64,000 nucleotides of DNA from Gloeophyllum trabeum ATCC 11539. Its lineage: Eukaryota; Basidiomycota; Agaricomycetes; Gloeophyllales; Gloeophyllaceae. Shown here in pieces: positions 1 through 10,111 of this stretch. The stretch lies in contig NW_006920414.1 of the NCBI RefSeq assembly GCF_000344685.1, positions 1,296,677 through 1,360,676 of the forward strand. Direction: 5' to 3'. A program made the position numbers and the translations under genes. How positions within the stretch are numbered: the first letter of the stretch is position 1; each line of letters opens with the position of its first letter. Below the pieces are notes generated by a model that saw only the letters and a program-made list of their open reading frames with translations, had not been told where the DNA came from and ran no database searches.

Positions 1-548
1 TGTCGCCACGGGTGCTAACGTTTATGCCAAGTAATGCGTTATGTTGGCTGTCATACGAATTCTTCAGTGAGTGCCTCCGATCTTTGTTAATGTGAATTGT
101 CCTGACTAGTTTGCAGAGGCTCTCATACGAGAATAGCCGTTCGCGATCCCAGCTTTCGTCGATGGCTGCGTGATCATGTTAGTTGGCTGTTCTCTGGCGC
201 AAGGACGCGTAGTCCAATATAATAATGGGTACAATAATGTAGAGTCAGCCGGGGTGGACCATCCAATGGACCTACTATAGTCTGCCACCCCTCACCGATC
301 GCCTTGCCGATATTCTGGCTTACCCACTTGTATTCACTTGCCTATTTCCTAATTCATTGCAACTTCGCAGAATGCAACTCCATGCAAATCGTTGCCCATC
401 CTCAGAGTAGCCCATCGCGCTCGATGCGAATGTCCCGCCGGGGAGGCTCTGACAGGCTCTGACGCGTCAGTCGTGGGATTTTCAATCATGTGATCAGACG
501 CGCCTCGCGACTTGTCACGGTCACAAGCACTGTTGAACACTCACCACA
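1..548. other. Intergenic, left edge; upstream of condensin gene
   Basis: No convincing coding exon is visible; the open frames are short and lack splice signals. The segment serves as upstream region for the condensin gene. It holds two ACGCGT hexamers (205-210 and 462-467). It also holds a direct repeat of AGGCTCTGAC just before 460. Confidence 0.6.
459..470. promoter_or_regulatory. MCB-like palindrome upstream of condensin gene
   Basis: CTGACGCGTCAG is a perfect 12-bp palindrome centred on ACGCGT, 78 bp before the condensin start codon. ACGCGT is the MluI cell-cycle box bound by MBF (Mbp1/Swi6), which drives G1/S genes in ascomycetes; APSES regulators are conserved in basidiomycetes. A second ACGCGT lies at 205-210. 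The regulatory role is inferred. Confidence 0.45.
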
Positions 549-3500
549 ATGGCCCCGACGCGCACCTCCCGAGCAAGGGCACCTCAAGTGCCCCTCTTCA
601 AGGACGATACCGACTCTGGTGACGAGACTGAACAGGAGACCCCCAGGCCGCAGCGGCAACAGCTCAAGAAACGACTCAGCGAGGTCTACAATCCCGAGAA
701 TGACCAAAGCTTCACCTCTGATACCGGCAGGGGACCCCTGAAGTCCGTGAACATCAACGATGACATGGCAGAGAAACGGAGACGGAGAAAGAGCACTAAG
801 GGGGGGCTGGCTAATGGTCTTCTTGAAGAGGAGAATGCGGAGGCCGGTCCGTCTTCGGAAAGACATTCAGGGGGAGCCCCTGCAGAGTCCTCAAAGGCGG
901 CAGGGCAAGGGCGACAAAAGCAGCCCTTGAATTCTGTAACCGAAGTACCTACTATCAACGTCCCCCTCGATGTTATGAGCTCCAACTTCGAAGAGTGGAT
1001 GAAGATGGCTACGGATAACGTGAGTGTTCTCCCCTAGGACCACCCCAATGTCGGCGACCGTCTGCCGGGTGCGGATGAGCTCTCTTCACGTATTGTTTAA
1101 TCTGCTGCGTCGAATAATCCATCCAACAACTTATCCTTTGAATTTCTTAGAAAATCAATGCTACCAACTCCTGGAATTTTGCCCTGATAGATTACTTCCA
1201 TGATATGTCTCTTCTCCGGAACAACACCGATAACTCCATTAATTTCCAACGGGCGTCATGCACCTTGGATGGCTGTGTCAAAATCTGGACTAGCCGTGTG
1301 GACAGTGTTGGAACGGAGACAGGGAAGCTCTTGAGCAATCTTGCTACTGACGGGAGAGTCGAGGAGGAAGAGGAGGTCAACTCCGACAACCCAGATCAAG
1401 ATCCCTCTCAGCCAAGAAAGCGTGCGAAGGCACATAAAGCTGAGTCGACCCTGGCCAAGAACGCAGCGCAATTGCGGAGCAAGAAACTTGATCTGGAGTT
1501 TAGCGTCGACCCCCTCTTCAAGAAGACGTGCGCTGACTTCGATGAGGGCGGTGCCCAAGGTCTGCTCATGAACCACTTGAGCTTGGGAGTGGGCAGCGAA
1601 GGTGCCATGAGGGTTATTTTTGACGCAAGCGACTCCATGGGTAAGACGGGCGAAGAAGAAGAGGACGTCCAAGAGCCCGAGGACGAAGTGGATCTGAGCT
1701 ACCTTAGAAGTAGGCGATTCCCGTCAACGCGCTGCTGTATATGACACTGACCCTGTTATTCTAGGTCAATTCCTGCCCGACTTGGACGTCCTGGAAGACA
1801 AGGCTATCTCTCACTCACTGGCCGGCTTCTCATTCTCTTTAGACTCCTTCTCGTTCGACGACACCGCGTTCGGGAAGCTTGACACTCACGCAGCGCTGGG
1901 TGGCGCTGAAGATGACGACGACGACGATCATCATGGCAGTGGGATGACAGGAGGCTTTGCTGACGACGTCCGCATGGACATTGGAGACCCAGGTGAAGAA
2001 GACTTCTTCCAGGGCGAGCAAGCAGTCGGAGACGACTATCTCGGTGACATACCGCAAGATGACTTCAACGACTCTGGCGACGGCGACGCCATACCCCACG
2101 AAGGTGGTCAAGGTGTTCCACTACGGCAGGGTGGATTTGTCCCCTTTGACCCCCGCCGCGCCCCGAATGAACGTGACTTGATCATGGCGATGACGGATGC
2201 TGAGGGTGACGGCATGATGGACTACTTTGATCAGGCGTTCCTGAAGAACTGGGCCGGTCCCGAACATTGGAAACTCAGGAAGGTGGTAAGAAAACGTGAG
2301 TATCCTTCTCATATATTGCAGCAGACCCCCCTATCTAACATCTGCGCAGCTGAAGCGACTGACAATGCCGCACCCAAACCCCGAAAGGAGAAGAAGGAAG
2401 CATTCAAGATTGACTTCCTAACTCCCGCAGAGAAAGACCTCAAGACACGCGCAAAGGAACTCTTTGCTCCTGTTACTCGCGGTGCAGGCATCAACCTCCC
2501 TGGTACTTCTGGCACGAAAGGGGGAACGTCGACGCGGAAAGGAAGTCGAGGGAAGAGGGCGAAGGAGAAGGAAGAGAAGAAAGACGAGCATACGCTACCA
2601 GACGACATGCATTTCTCTAGCCGACAACTGATCACGCTATTCCTGAAGCCTGAGTTCTCGGTAAGTTCATGATCCTCTGATGAGTCAGACACATACTCAG
2701 CCGCTCACAGTTGAGAATGCGCGGACAACATATGTCACTCAATGACCGCGGAGACGGAGACGTAGACGAGAACTTCTGGGCTCAGGCGGCTGCAGACCAA
2801 GCCGCCGGGCGGAGAGGCGCCGATGATGCCGACGAAAGTAGGTTCTAGCCAATGATACACTGAGAGTCATGAGCTTACTTCAGGCGACAGCAGCAGATGG
2901 CGGCGCCATTCCGTTCAATACGCAATTCTTCCACGATGATTTCGATGACGGGCCAGGCTTTGACGACGTCTACGACGGCGACGGGCTAGGAGCATCTAGC
3001 GTCGAGCCTGGAGAGCAGGATCTTTTAGCGGCTACCCAAGGACAAACGCGTCGGGTCAGGCCTGAAGCCGTCAACTATGCGAAACGGGCCAAGCGAGTCG
3101 ACGTCCGGAAGTTGAAAGAGAACATATGGAAAGGCTTGAATATAGTCGTTCCAGACCGTAAAGAAGACGCAGAAGACGAAGAGGCAATGGTGAGTTGTCA
3201 TCTCCCGGTGGAATTGTATGCGTTAAATAATTGCCGGTAGGAGATTGACGAGGACCACCATGCAACGGATCCTTCCGAACCCCGGGTCTTCAGCTCGGTT
3301 ATTTCTGATCTTCGCAGTTCATACCCTAGAGAAAAGATGGAAGAGATCAGTACAAGTTTCTGTTTCATTTGTCTTCTCCATTTGGCAAATGAGCGGGGAC
3401 TGAAGCTTGAGGTGGGCAAGGATGGTCAAATAGAGCCCTTGCCCGATGACGACGAGCAAACGGAAGCTCTGAAAGTCGGTGATATATGGGATCTGAAGGT

Positions 3501-3586
3501 ATGGAGGACTGCTTCAGGTCGTATCCGGAAGTATGCTGACCTACTTGTAGGTATACAGAGATCCGGACGCTAGTCCCGCTGCATAG
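549..3586 (+). CDS. BRN1: Condensin complex subunit 2 (Barren/CND2/BRN1)
   Basis: This is the kleisin subunit of condensin, which bridges the SMC2-SMC4 heads and supports mitotic chromosome compaction in the nucleus. Eight exons (549-1019, 1151-1709, 1765-2295, 2350-2660, 2711-2837, 2891-3189, 3241-3498, 3551-3586) sum to 2592 nt, or 863 aa, a normal size for the family. Barren signatures are clear: FEEWMKMATDN joined to KINATNSWNFALIDYFHDM near the N-terminus, LPDLDVLEDKAISHSLAGF in the middle, NWAGPEHWKLRKV followed by FKIDFLTP, and a winged-helix-like C-terminus with FCFICLLHLANERGL. An acidic run and Ser/Thr-rich stretches lie between the conserved blocks, as in other fungal orthologues. 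The start is the first ATG in frame and is preceded by CACCACA. The last intron leaves a 36-nt terminal exon. Confidence 0.96.
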
Positions 3587-3951
3587 CGGCTCCATCTCTG
3601 TCCTGACTTATTGGTATTATGGATCTGTCTCTTATCTCCAACCTGTCATATCGTTCAGCGGTCTGCTTGCATAACTGTACAGTTCATTCTGCATGTTGTT
3701 TTCCCGCATCTGTATCAATATCTATCCTATATTACCGTGCACAGGCTGGAAAGAAATAATTGGATTTCCAATTACCTTTCCTTGACCGGACCGGGACCAA
3801 GTACGACATTATGATTGCACGTGTGTAAGGTACTGAAATGCATTCGGGGCAATAGGTCATACAACATGAGAGAAAGGCTAGCGATACAGCGCGCTGGATA
3901 CGTGAAAAGTCAAAATACATAAGAGAATACAAGACCGTAACGTTGATACAG
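3587..3951. other. Intergenic between convergent genes
   Basis: This holds the 3' flanks of the condensin gene (+) and the small gene ending at 3952 (-). I see no gene or repeat in it. Confidence 0.6.
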
Positions 3952-4399
3952 TCAGCAAGAGCGGAGTAATGGCAGCCTTGAGGCAGCCTTCCACCACCTT
4001 TCCTTGACCCTTTCGTCCTGGTGAATACTCCAGAGCATCTCGTGTCGCTTGAAGCACATAGTGCTCAATTCGAGGTATTCGGCAAAAGCCTGTGGAGGTA
4101 ATTCAAGCATGCCGTTTACTGGGACGCGGAAAACATCGGTAGCTGGGAAGATTGCAAGGACGTCACGGCTTGAAATACGTGCGTGTGGCACAGTAGATGC
4201 TAGGAATAATCGATCGCCGAAAGACGCATATGTTTGCACGTCGAGCCACTGCTCACGAGGGCCGTGCGTGCGAGAGGCTGTCAGCGACACACTGGTGAGT
4301 GAAGCGTACTGGAAGACATCGATTACTACGCCACACACCTTGAACAATCATAACTTGGCGCTGAACGACAGCAATCGCAAGAGTACTTTTATCCATCAT
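3952..4399 (-). CDS. Uncharacterised small protein, 128 aa
   Basis: Two exons are proposed: 4339-4399, starting at CACCATGATGG, and 3952-4277. They are joined over a 61-nt GT-AG intron (4278-4338) in a matching phase and sum to 387 nt. The protein begins MMDKSTLAIAVVQ. It continues with a compositionally ordinary globular stretch (GPREQWLDVQTYASFGDRLF, ISSRDVLAIFPATDVFRVPV) and a basic, Trp-containing C-terminus (ERWWKAASRLPLLRSC). I recognise no domain. A shorter form starting inside exon 2 cannot be excluded. The consistent splice phase and lack of low complexity favour a real gene, but no function can be given. Confidence 0.5.
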
Positions 4400-5400
4400 G
4401 GTGATTCCAAATCTACGTGGCCTGGCGACCGTCGAAGACTTAGACTGGAAAAGGAGAAAAAAAACAGCAGAGAGCGGACAGAAAGTCTGCTCCTTGGGGA
4501 ACCGCTCCAGGGCTGAGTGGGCGGTATACTCTGCCGTCGAATAGCATGTACATTATATACCCTCGGCAACAGCACTTGTTCCGGGACGAACGCAAGGGGC
4601 GCAATGCAAAGTAGGGGCATAGTGGCAAGAAGAAGATAATCTTCTTTGGGGGCACAATAAGACAGCAATATAGAAGGGGGAGGCATGCAATAGGACCACC
4701 TTGAAGACAAAAGAACTGTAAGAAGTGGTATAAGGTCAGTACAAGGGCGCTCCCAAATCGGGCCACTCTTGTCCCAATAAGGCAATCGTGATATTCTACT
4801 CCCGCGCCATGGGGCCACCCAGGACCTCGGTACTAGGACATACTTTGCAGACTAAATCCTACTCAATACTTGAGCTAGTCTGCTTTTTGCCATGCAGTTA
4901 CTGAGGATTGAGGTTCTCTCCATTCTGCCTGAGTCGGAGCCGGAACACTCCAAGTCCCGCTTCCCGGGCCCTACACAGTACTAGTGTTAGGGTTACGAAC
5001 TCATCCGCCACCTACTCTCAGGCTTCGCAGCATTATCAAGATATCATATTGTGCTTTAAGGAAGTATAACCAAAAATTTGCAGTAGTAGAATTCGGAAAG
5101 CATGGGTATTCAAGATATCCAATATTGTCAAAGAGCAGGCTATGCAGTCGCGGGTTGGTGTCGCAGACTGCATCGCGTGTCAAAGGATAAATGAACGAAG
5201 TGTAGGTCCAATGCTGCACCGGAAAAAAATCTATCAAAGCTATTGAGCCCCTTGGTAATCAACAAAGAGCACATAACGCGTCGCGAAAAAAAAATCAGTG
5301 GCATATTGCTGAACGTAACATATACAAAAAGAAACATATAATTGTACATGTTCCGGTGGCGATTCGACAGAGGGGCCACGGACGGCGGGTATTGGCTTGA
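4400..5400. other. Intergenic, about 1 kb
   Basis: This lies between the start of the small gene at 4399 (-) and the stop codon of the gene at 5401 (-). Open frames here are Cys/Phe/Pro-rich and without splice context, so I read them as chance. Pyrimidine-rich blocks and several A-runs occur near 5230-5300. No RNA gene was found. Confidence 0.55.
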
Positions 5401-6844
5401 TTACGAGTAATGGTGGTAGGGAAGGTTGATAACGCGTAGATGGGGTTGCCAGCTTCCTTTGGAGACCTGGTGTAGGCTCACCAGCTCGAGGTCGTGTAGC
5501 TGGATGCCGCTTGTACCAACCCGCCATCGAGCGTCGCTGTCTTCGTCCATATCTATGTGTTCCATTGCCTGCATCTTCTATATTCGTGAGCTGCTCGTTG
5601 AAGAAGCCACTGTAAGAACGTACTCGAATGAAATCATCGATACGACGGGCGACCTGTTTAGCGAGTTTCTGCCGAGTAATGGGTCCCGGCACGGACTTCC
5701 AGTTCTTTGTGGGTATTTGCTTACTCCACGGCTCGTAGCCAGGCCACTGCAATTCTGATAAGTCACTTGAGACCAAAAGCAAGGCGTAGTGTGATCATAC
5801 ATTAAGTCGTATCGAGACCGAAGGGCCGCAATTGGTGAAGACCTCTTCGTCCCTATCCACCAAGTTGCCAAGATGGCCGTTCAGAGCTTCATGAACGGAA
5901 ATTCCGTCGTGGTTCGCGCCGTGCTGTCTGAATTCTATGGGCGGTACGAATCCGATCTCTTCGATGTACCGCTTTCTGTCGTTCGCTGCCTGAGGCTTAT
6001 ACATCTTCTGGGGGACAGACCCAGGTTCGAGTGAATGCGCATCCTTCCACCTCCGAGCAGCACTGTGGTAAGCCTGCAGATGCTGTTATCGAGTCAATCT
6101 CACAATCTGTAAGGCAAACGCAGACCTCTGACCTGCGGGTTATTCATCTGGATCCCTTCTATGGCCGCTGAAGCAGGGTAAGCAGGTAGCGAATATGCCT
6201 GGGTTGGCACAGGGGAGAGGGGCGACTGGAGCTTATCGAGAAATGGGGCAGTAGAATCTACAAGGGTTGAAGCACTCGGCGGGAAACCTGAGGGTGGCTG
6301 GAGATAACCTGGGCTGTGGGGACTATGGGGCGACATCGGGATATCGGTTTCGAGCGTCAGATTGGTACCTTGCCTCGCAGACATGTTGGTATGAAGGCCG
6401 GTGGGAATGCTATAGTGAAATGCATAACCTTGGGGGCCATGCAGTAGCGGATTCCACTGGGCCAGCCCATGTTCAGACCATTGAGAGGGAGTGAACTGCG
6501 CAGTCGGTGATACAGGCGAGTACGGGTGACCATAGGTGTCCAGGACCTGATGCATGTTATGCTGGTCTTCTCCGTACGTTTGTGACTGCAGGAGATATAT
6601 CAACGATAAAGCAGTCTCCTCTTCAACGAAAGGGACGTACGCCGAACTGATAAACCTGAGATGACCGGCGAGGCATGCATTGCGATTCGTAGCCTTGATC
6701 TTCATCTAAGCCCATGTCGCCGCCGGTGGGATGGTCCGAGGAGCGAACGCCACTCGATTCCTCGCGCTCAAATCTTGGGGCCGGTATAAGTGAGCGATAG
6801 GGTGGGGAAGCAAGAACTTACTCTTGAGGGGCCCGGTACGACAT
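5401..6844 (-). CDS. Basidiomycete-conserved uncharacterised protein, 390 aa
   Basis: Six exons (6822-6844, 6641-6773, 6133-6585, 5801-6073, 5624-5746, 5401-5568) give 391 codons in consistent phase. The N-terminal half starts MSYRAPQ and is a Pro/Ser/Gln-rich, probably disordered segment. The C-terminal half is ordered: KRYIEEIGFVPPIEFRQHG, then DCG-like NCGPSVSIRLNWPGYEPWS, KQIPTKNWKSVPGPITRQKL, and a terminal DLELVSLHQVSKGSWQPHLR. From memory this C-terminal pattern (Trp-Pro-Gly-Tyr, QIPT, GPITR.KLAK, VSLH.VSKGSWQP) recurs in many agaricomycete predicted proteins, often with a disordered N-terminus. No biochemical role is known to me. No membrane segment or signal peptide is apparent. A nuclear role is possible but unsupported. 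Confidence 0.8.
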
Positions 6845-8005
6845 GGTTCGAAAGGAAAGTGTCGTTTCACAACATCAGAGGCTGTGGTAACGAGTCTCTT
6901 TTATATGCAGTGAACACGGCGCTGTACAAAAGAAGCGCCTTAGCCTGGGGTTGTCAAAATACACTGCATTACGATTAGCTGTGTTTGATCCCTGTAGTGG
7001 GACGTCGGGCAGCGGAGCGATCTAGTCTACCAACCCAAAGATACGATTAGATTGTAGTTGTTCCAGGGAGAATCTCAGGGCGTATACCGAGCGAGGCAGT
7101 CGAAAGGTGCCCCAGTGCCCATGACTTGGTTAACGTTAACTGCTGATATTGATGGACCGCGCACTTCAAGGCTGTACTGCATGCCGCAGCTCGGGGAACA
7201 GGACATGGCGCAGTGCAAACTCAAGTGTGCAATGCTCTGCCGTGCACGCTCCGTGACCGTCTAAAAATAGATCCCGAGCTGCAGGCTCCGGTAGTACCAA
7301 GTTCTTAGCGGCCAAAGACGCACATCACCTCAGTACAGGCCTAGTAACGCTTTCAGAGACGCGACGGATACGGAATAATAGTTTGAAGTCTGACAATCGC
7401 TGCAAAAGCAGATACAACAACACTGCGTCGCACGGGGTGTCAGTGCGTTTCACTCGGAATTGTGGATCGTTATAGGTCCATGATATTTTCAACTTCATAC
7501 AGCCGCTTGCAGATCGATAGACCATCAATTCAGAAAACCACGTATAGTCGGAGTGGGTCGGAGTGGGTGCCAGGGACGTCGGAAGAAGGTAGAGAAGTCC
7601 AGATGGTCCGATTTCTGTCTCTCGGGGACTTGAAATTGCTTGTCCGACGTGGTCCGACTGTAAATGATTTTCAGAAAGCGGGCCCATCGATCTGCAAATG
7701 GCTGTAATGACCGAGCCGTCAAATACACTTGCTAACAGTACTTCACCTGAATCACGTAGCAGCGAGGCAGGTTGAAACGCAAGCCTCTTCCAGCTATTAT
7801 CGGGATGCTCGCGGAGACCTAAAAACGTGCTCGGACTTGCGGAGATATATATCAAGTACTGGCAGCTTACGGTAGGTCGCTCAGTCTCAAAACTCCAAAA
7901 GCGCAACAAATTTGCACCCCGGTCGTGTTGTGGGACTGGTCGGAGTGATGCGCTAATTGTCTTTTCATGAAGCATATATGATAACGACGAATCCCAGTAT
8001 AAGGG
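6845..8005. other. Intergenic; one orphan open frame
   Basis: This lies between the start of the gene at 6844 (-) and the stop of the GPCR gene (8006, -). A continuous 216-codon frame runs on the minus strand from about 7975 to 7325. It has no recognisable domain, and its composition (Ser/Arg/Leu-rich) is not clearly coding. I do not annotate it as a gene. A few short direct repeats containing TCGGAGTGGG occur around 7550. Confidence 0.5.
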
Positions 8006-9527
8006 CTACATCTGCTCCAAATCTCCGTTGTACATCCACACATGACTGAGGACCGTCTTGTCACCGCCAACATCCCAAGCGGGATCAGCGCACTCCAAAG
8101 CCGCGGGGGATAACGATGCAGTTTGGGTGAAGTGACACTCTGGATGGCAGGGGAACTGCTCGGTTTTGACGGTACTGATATCTTGCGGACGTGTGAGCTC
8201 AACGATGTCACTGCGTACACTTCCAAAATTCCGCGGCCGAACTGAGCTCGTCTGCGTCGAGTGTCGCGTTCCAGCTTCCCCGAAAAGGAGTGAACGGACC
8301 GCGGAGGAAAATGATGGGCTACACGGCCTGGGTCAGCCTGCTCATACGGGTGATAGCCGGGAAAATACCCACTCTACGAAAAGCGCAACCAAAGCGAATA
8401 AGAGGGGCTGAGCACCGTAGCAGAACCCGTAGACATTCCATAGAACGAATCCAGCATAGGTGTCAATTCCTCTTGATTGATCGATACTGAAATCAGAAGC
8501 GGCGGCAATGCAGTTTACAATGACTGCGGCCCGCGTTGAATAAACGGATGAAACGGATGGGCCGGCACGGACGTACTTGTTATACATGGGTATATCGTTA
8601 TCCTCCAGGCAACGGCACGGGCCACTTGATTGTAATCGGTGTTACTCCTCTGTGTCTCCGTGAACTCCCGTCGCCGCTGTAGCCCGTGACATACAAGCGC
8701 GCTGAGTACGGTAAGCGTGCAGCACAAAGTGATTAGGGCACTGAATAGCATCCAGAAATAACCGGAGGCGATTTGCCAAGCGCGACGCTGGCGAGGATCC
8801 GTGAGGGAGGTGTAGCACATCAATGTAATAGGGTCCCAACCCCAGACTTCTCGTATTGCTAGATTTTATGGCATAAATACGCCGTATGACCAAGAAGGCA
8901 AGTAGACGCACCTCCGGGCAGCGATAGTGCTAATGATAAGAGAAAAGACAAAGTAAGATAATACTTCAACCACCCTTCCGTACTCTTTCTATGGACGAAG
9001 ACAAGTTGTAGGTTAAGTGCGATGCACATTATTACAGAATTGATAAAGTTGGCTGTGGAACTTCAATTAAAAGCAGGCGCTCATAAGACGCGACAATCGC
9101 TTACAAGTCAGGAAACCGAAGAACATGACAACATTGCACCAAGGAGTGGGGCCGCTGATTAGGAGCTCAGCGCTGACAGAAAGATTGGTTTGATCGATAC
9201 ACAAATAGATCCTGTTAAGAGCGCCTACAGGTATGCGGCACAGTATATCAAACTGGCGACTAGCGAAGCCAAAAGCATCAAGAAGCTTTGACGGCGTAAG
9301 GCATACCGGAGGCGGGTCCTGCAATAGAGTGTACAGGCAAGGCCCAGCGCTAGGAGTGACGCCACAAGAGCCGCAATCGTTGGGGCAGCAGCTATACCGG
9401 GAGGTTATTCAGATTTAGGATGATAACGACGAAACCACGAACCCGTCCAGATGGTAATTCTGGTCATCTCATTTGTCCAGGTGAACGCTGAGTCCAATCG
9501 ATCGGAGTCTTCATCTGCATCGGACAT
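8006..9527 (-). CDS. Fungal seven-transmembrane G protein-coupled receptor
   Basis: Seven exons (9443-9527, 9391-9229, 9172-9105, 9052-8912, 8849-8577, 8523-8369, 8251-8006) sum to 377 codons (376 aa). Hydrophobic helices follow in order: TM1 IAALVASLLALGLACTLYC, TM2 FLMLLASLVASLIYCAAYL, TM3 around WCNVVMFFGFL and SVIMCIALNLQLVFVH, TM4 YLTLSFLLSLALSLPG, TM5 FWMLFSALITLCCTLTVLSA, TM6 RITIYPCITIIVNC, and TM7 FCYGAQPLLFALVALFVEW. The extracellular VWGWDP...CY motif and the INLQLVFVH-like segment fit the large basidiomycete receptor family distantly related to cAMP/glucose-type receptors. The ligand is unknown. The tail, rich in Ser/Thr, starts SSVRPRNFGSVRSD. The last intron (about 117 nt) is the least certain junction; reading through instead would end the protein shortly after TM7. 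Confidence 0.85.
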
Positions 9528-10111
9528 AGCGCATGAAATTATGACAGGACAGAGCGAGACGGGCGCATCCGACAGACGGAACGAAAAGGCAAGAGGGCGT
9601 CCAGACGTCAAGAGCTCGTACTTAACCAGGGGGTGCGTGGCCAAGCACGAAGATTACACATAGGGACTATGGTGCGCTAGGCAGATCAACAGCTTTCAAT
9701 GGCGGAAGCAGTCAAAGCGGCTAAATGGGACGTTCCGAGCAAAATGGAGATTCTTGTCCGACATGCCGTACTGCAGGCGCACGATGTCGTACGTATGATC
9801 GATTACATGTGCAGTATGTTGTATAACATCCGCGCACAACTGCCGCAGCTAAGTCACTGGGAACGTAGATAGCCCAAACAACACAAGCCAGGGCCAGGCA
9901 GCAGTCCGGGGAACCTGCAGAACATAAAGCTCCGTTTCCGCTCCTATTGTCGGGTAGAGCTCAGAAGGTAAGTAGTGGACGCCGCGGAGGCTCTAGTCCT
10001 AATAAGGCTATAGAAATTCCCACACACCCAGAAGAGAGGCATGTGCCTGCGAACGTTCAAGCACCTGTGGCTCTTCTACTCTATTTCTCATCGTTCGTCC
10101 GCCTAGAACGC
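9528..10111. other. Divergent intergenic, GPCR / LEO1
   Basis: This is 584 bp between two divergent start codons. It probably carries both promoters. An ATG at 9699 opens a short frame, but I found no continuing exon. No RNA gene or repeat was seen. Confidence 0.55.

Noticed and set aside
4396..4818. Two overlapping minus-strand frames rich in Cys, Leu and Pro
   Set aside because: Composition reflects pyrimidine-rich spacer; no start context or introns in phase.
4984..4996. TTAGGG hexamer, single
   Set aside because: One copy only, so not telomeric.
9699..9860. ATG-initiated short frame before LEO1
   Set aside because: Opening MAEAVKAAKWD looked coding, but no second exon with matching phase was found and it stops soon.
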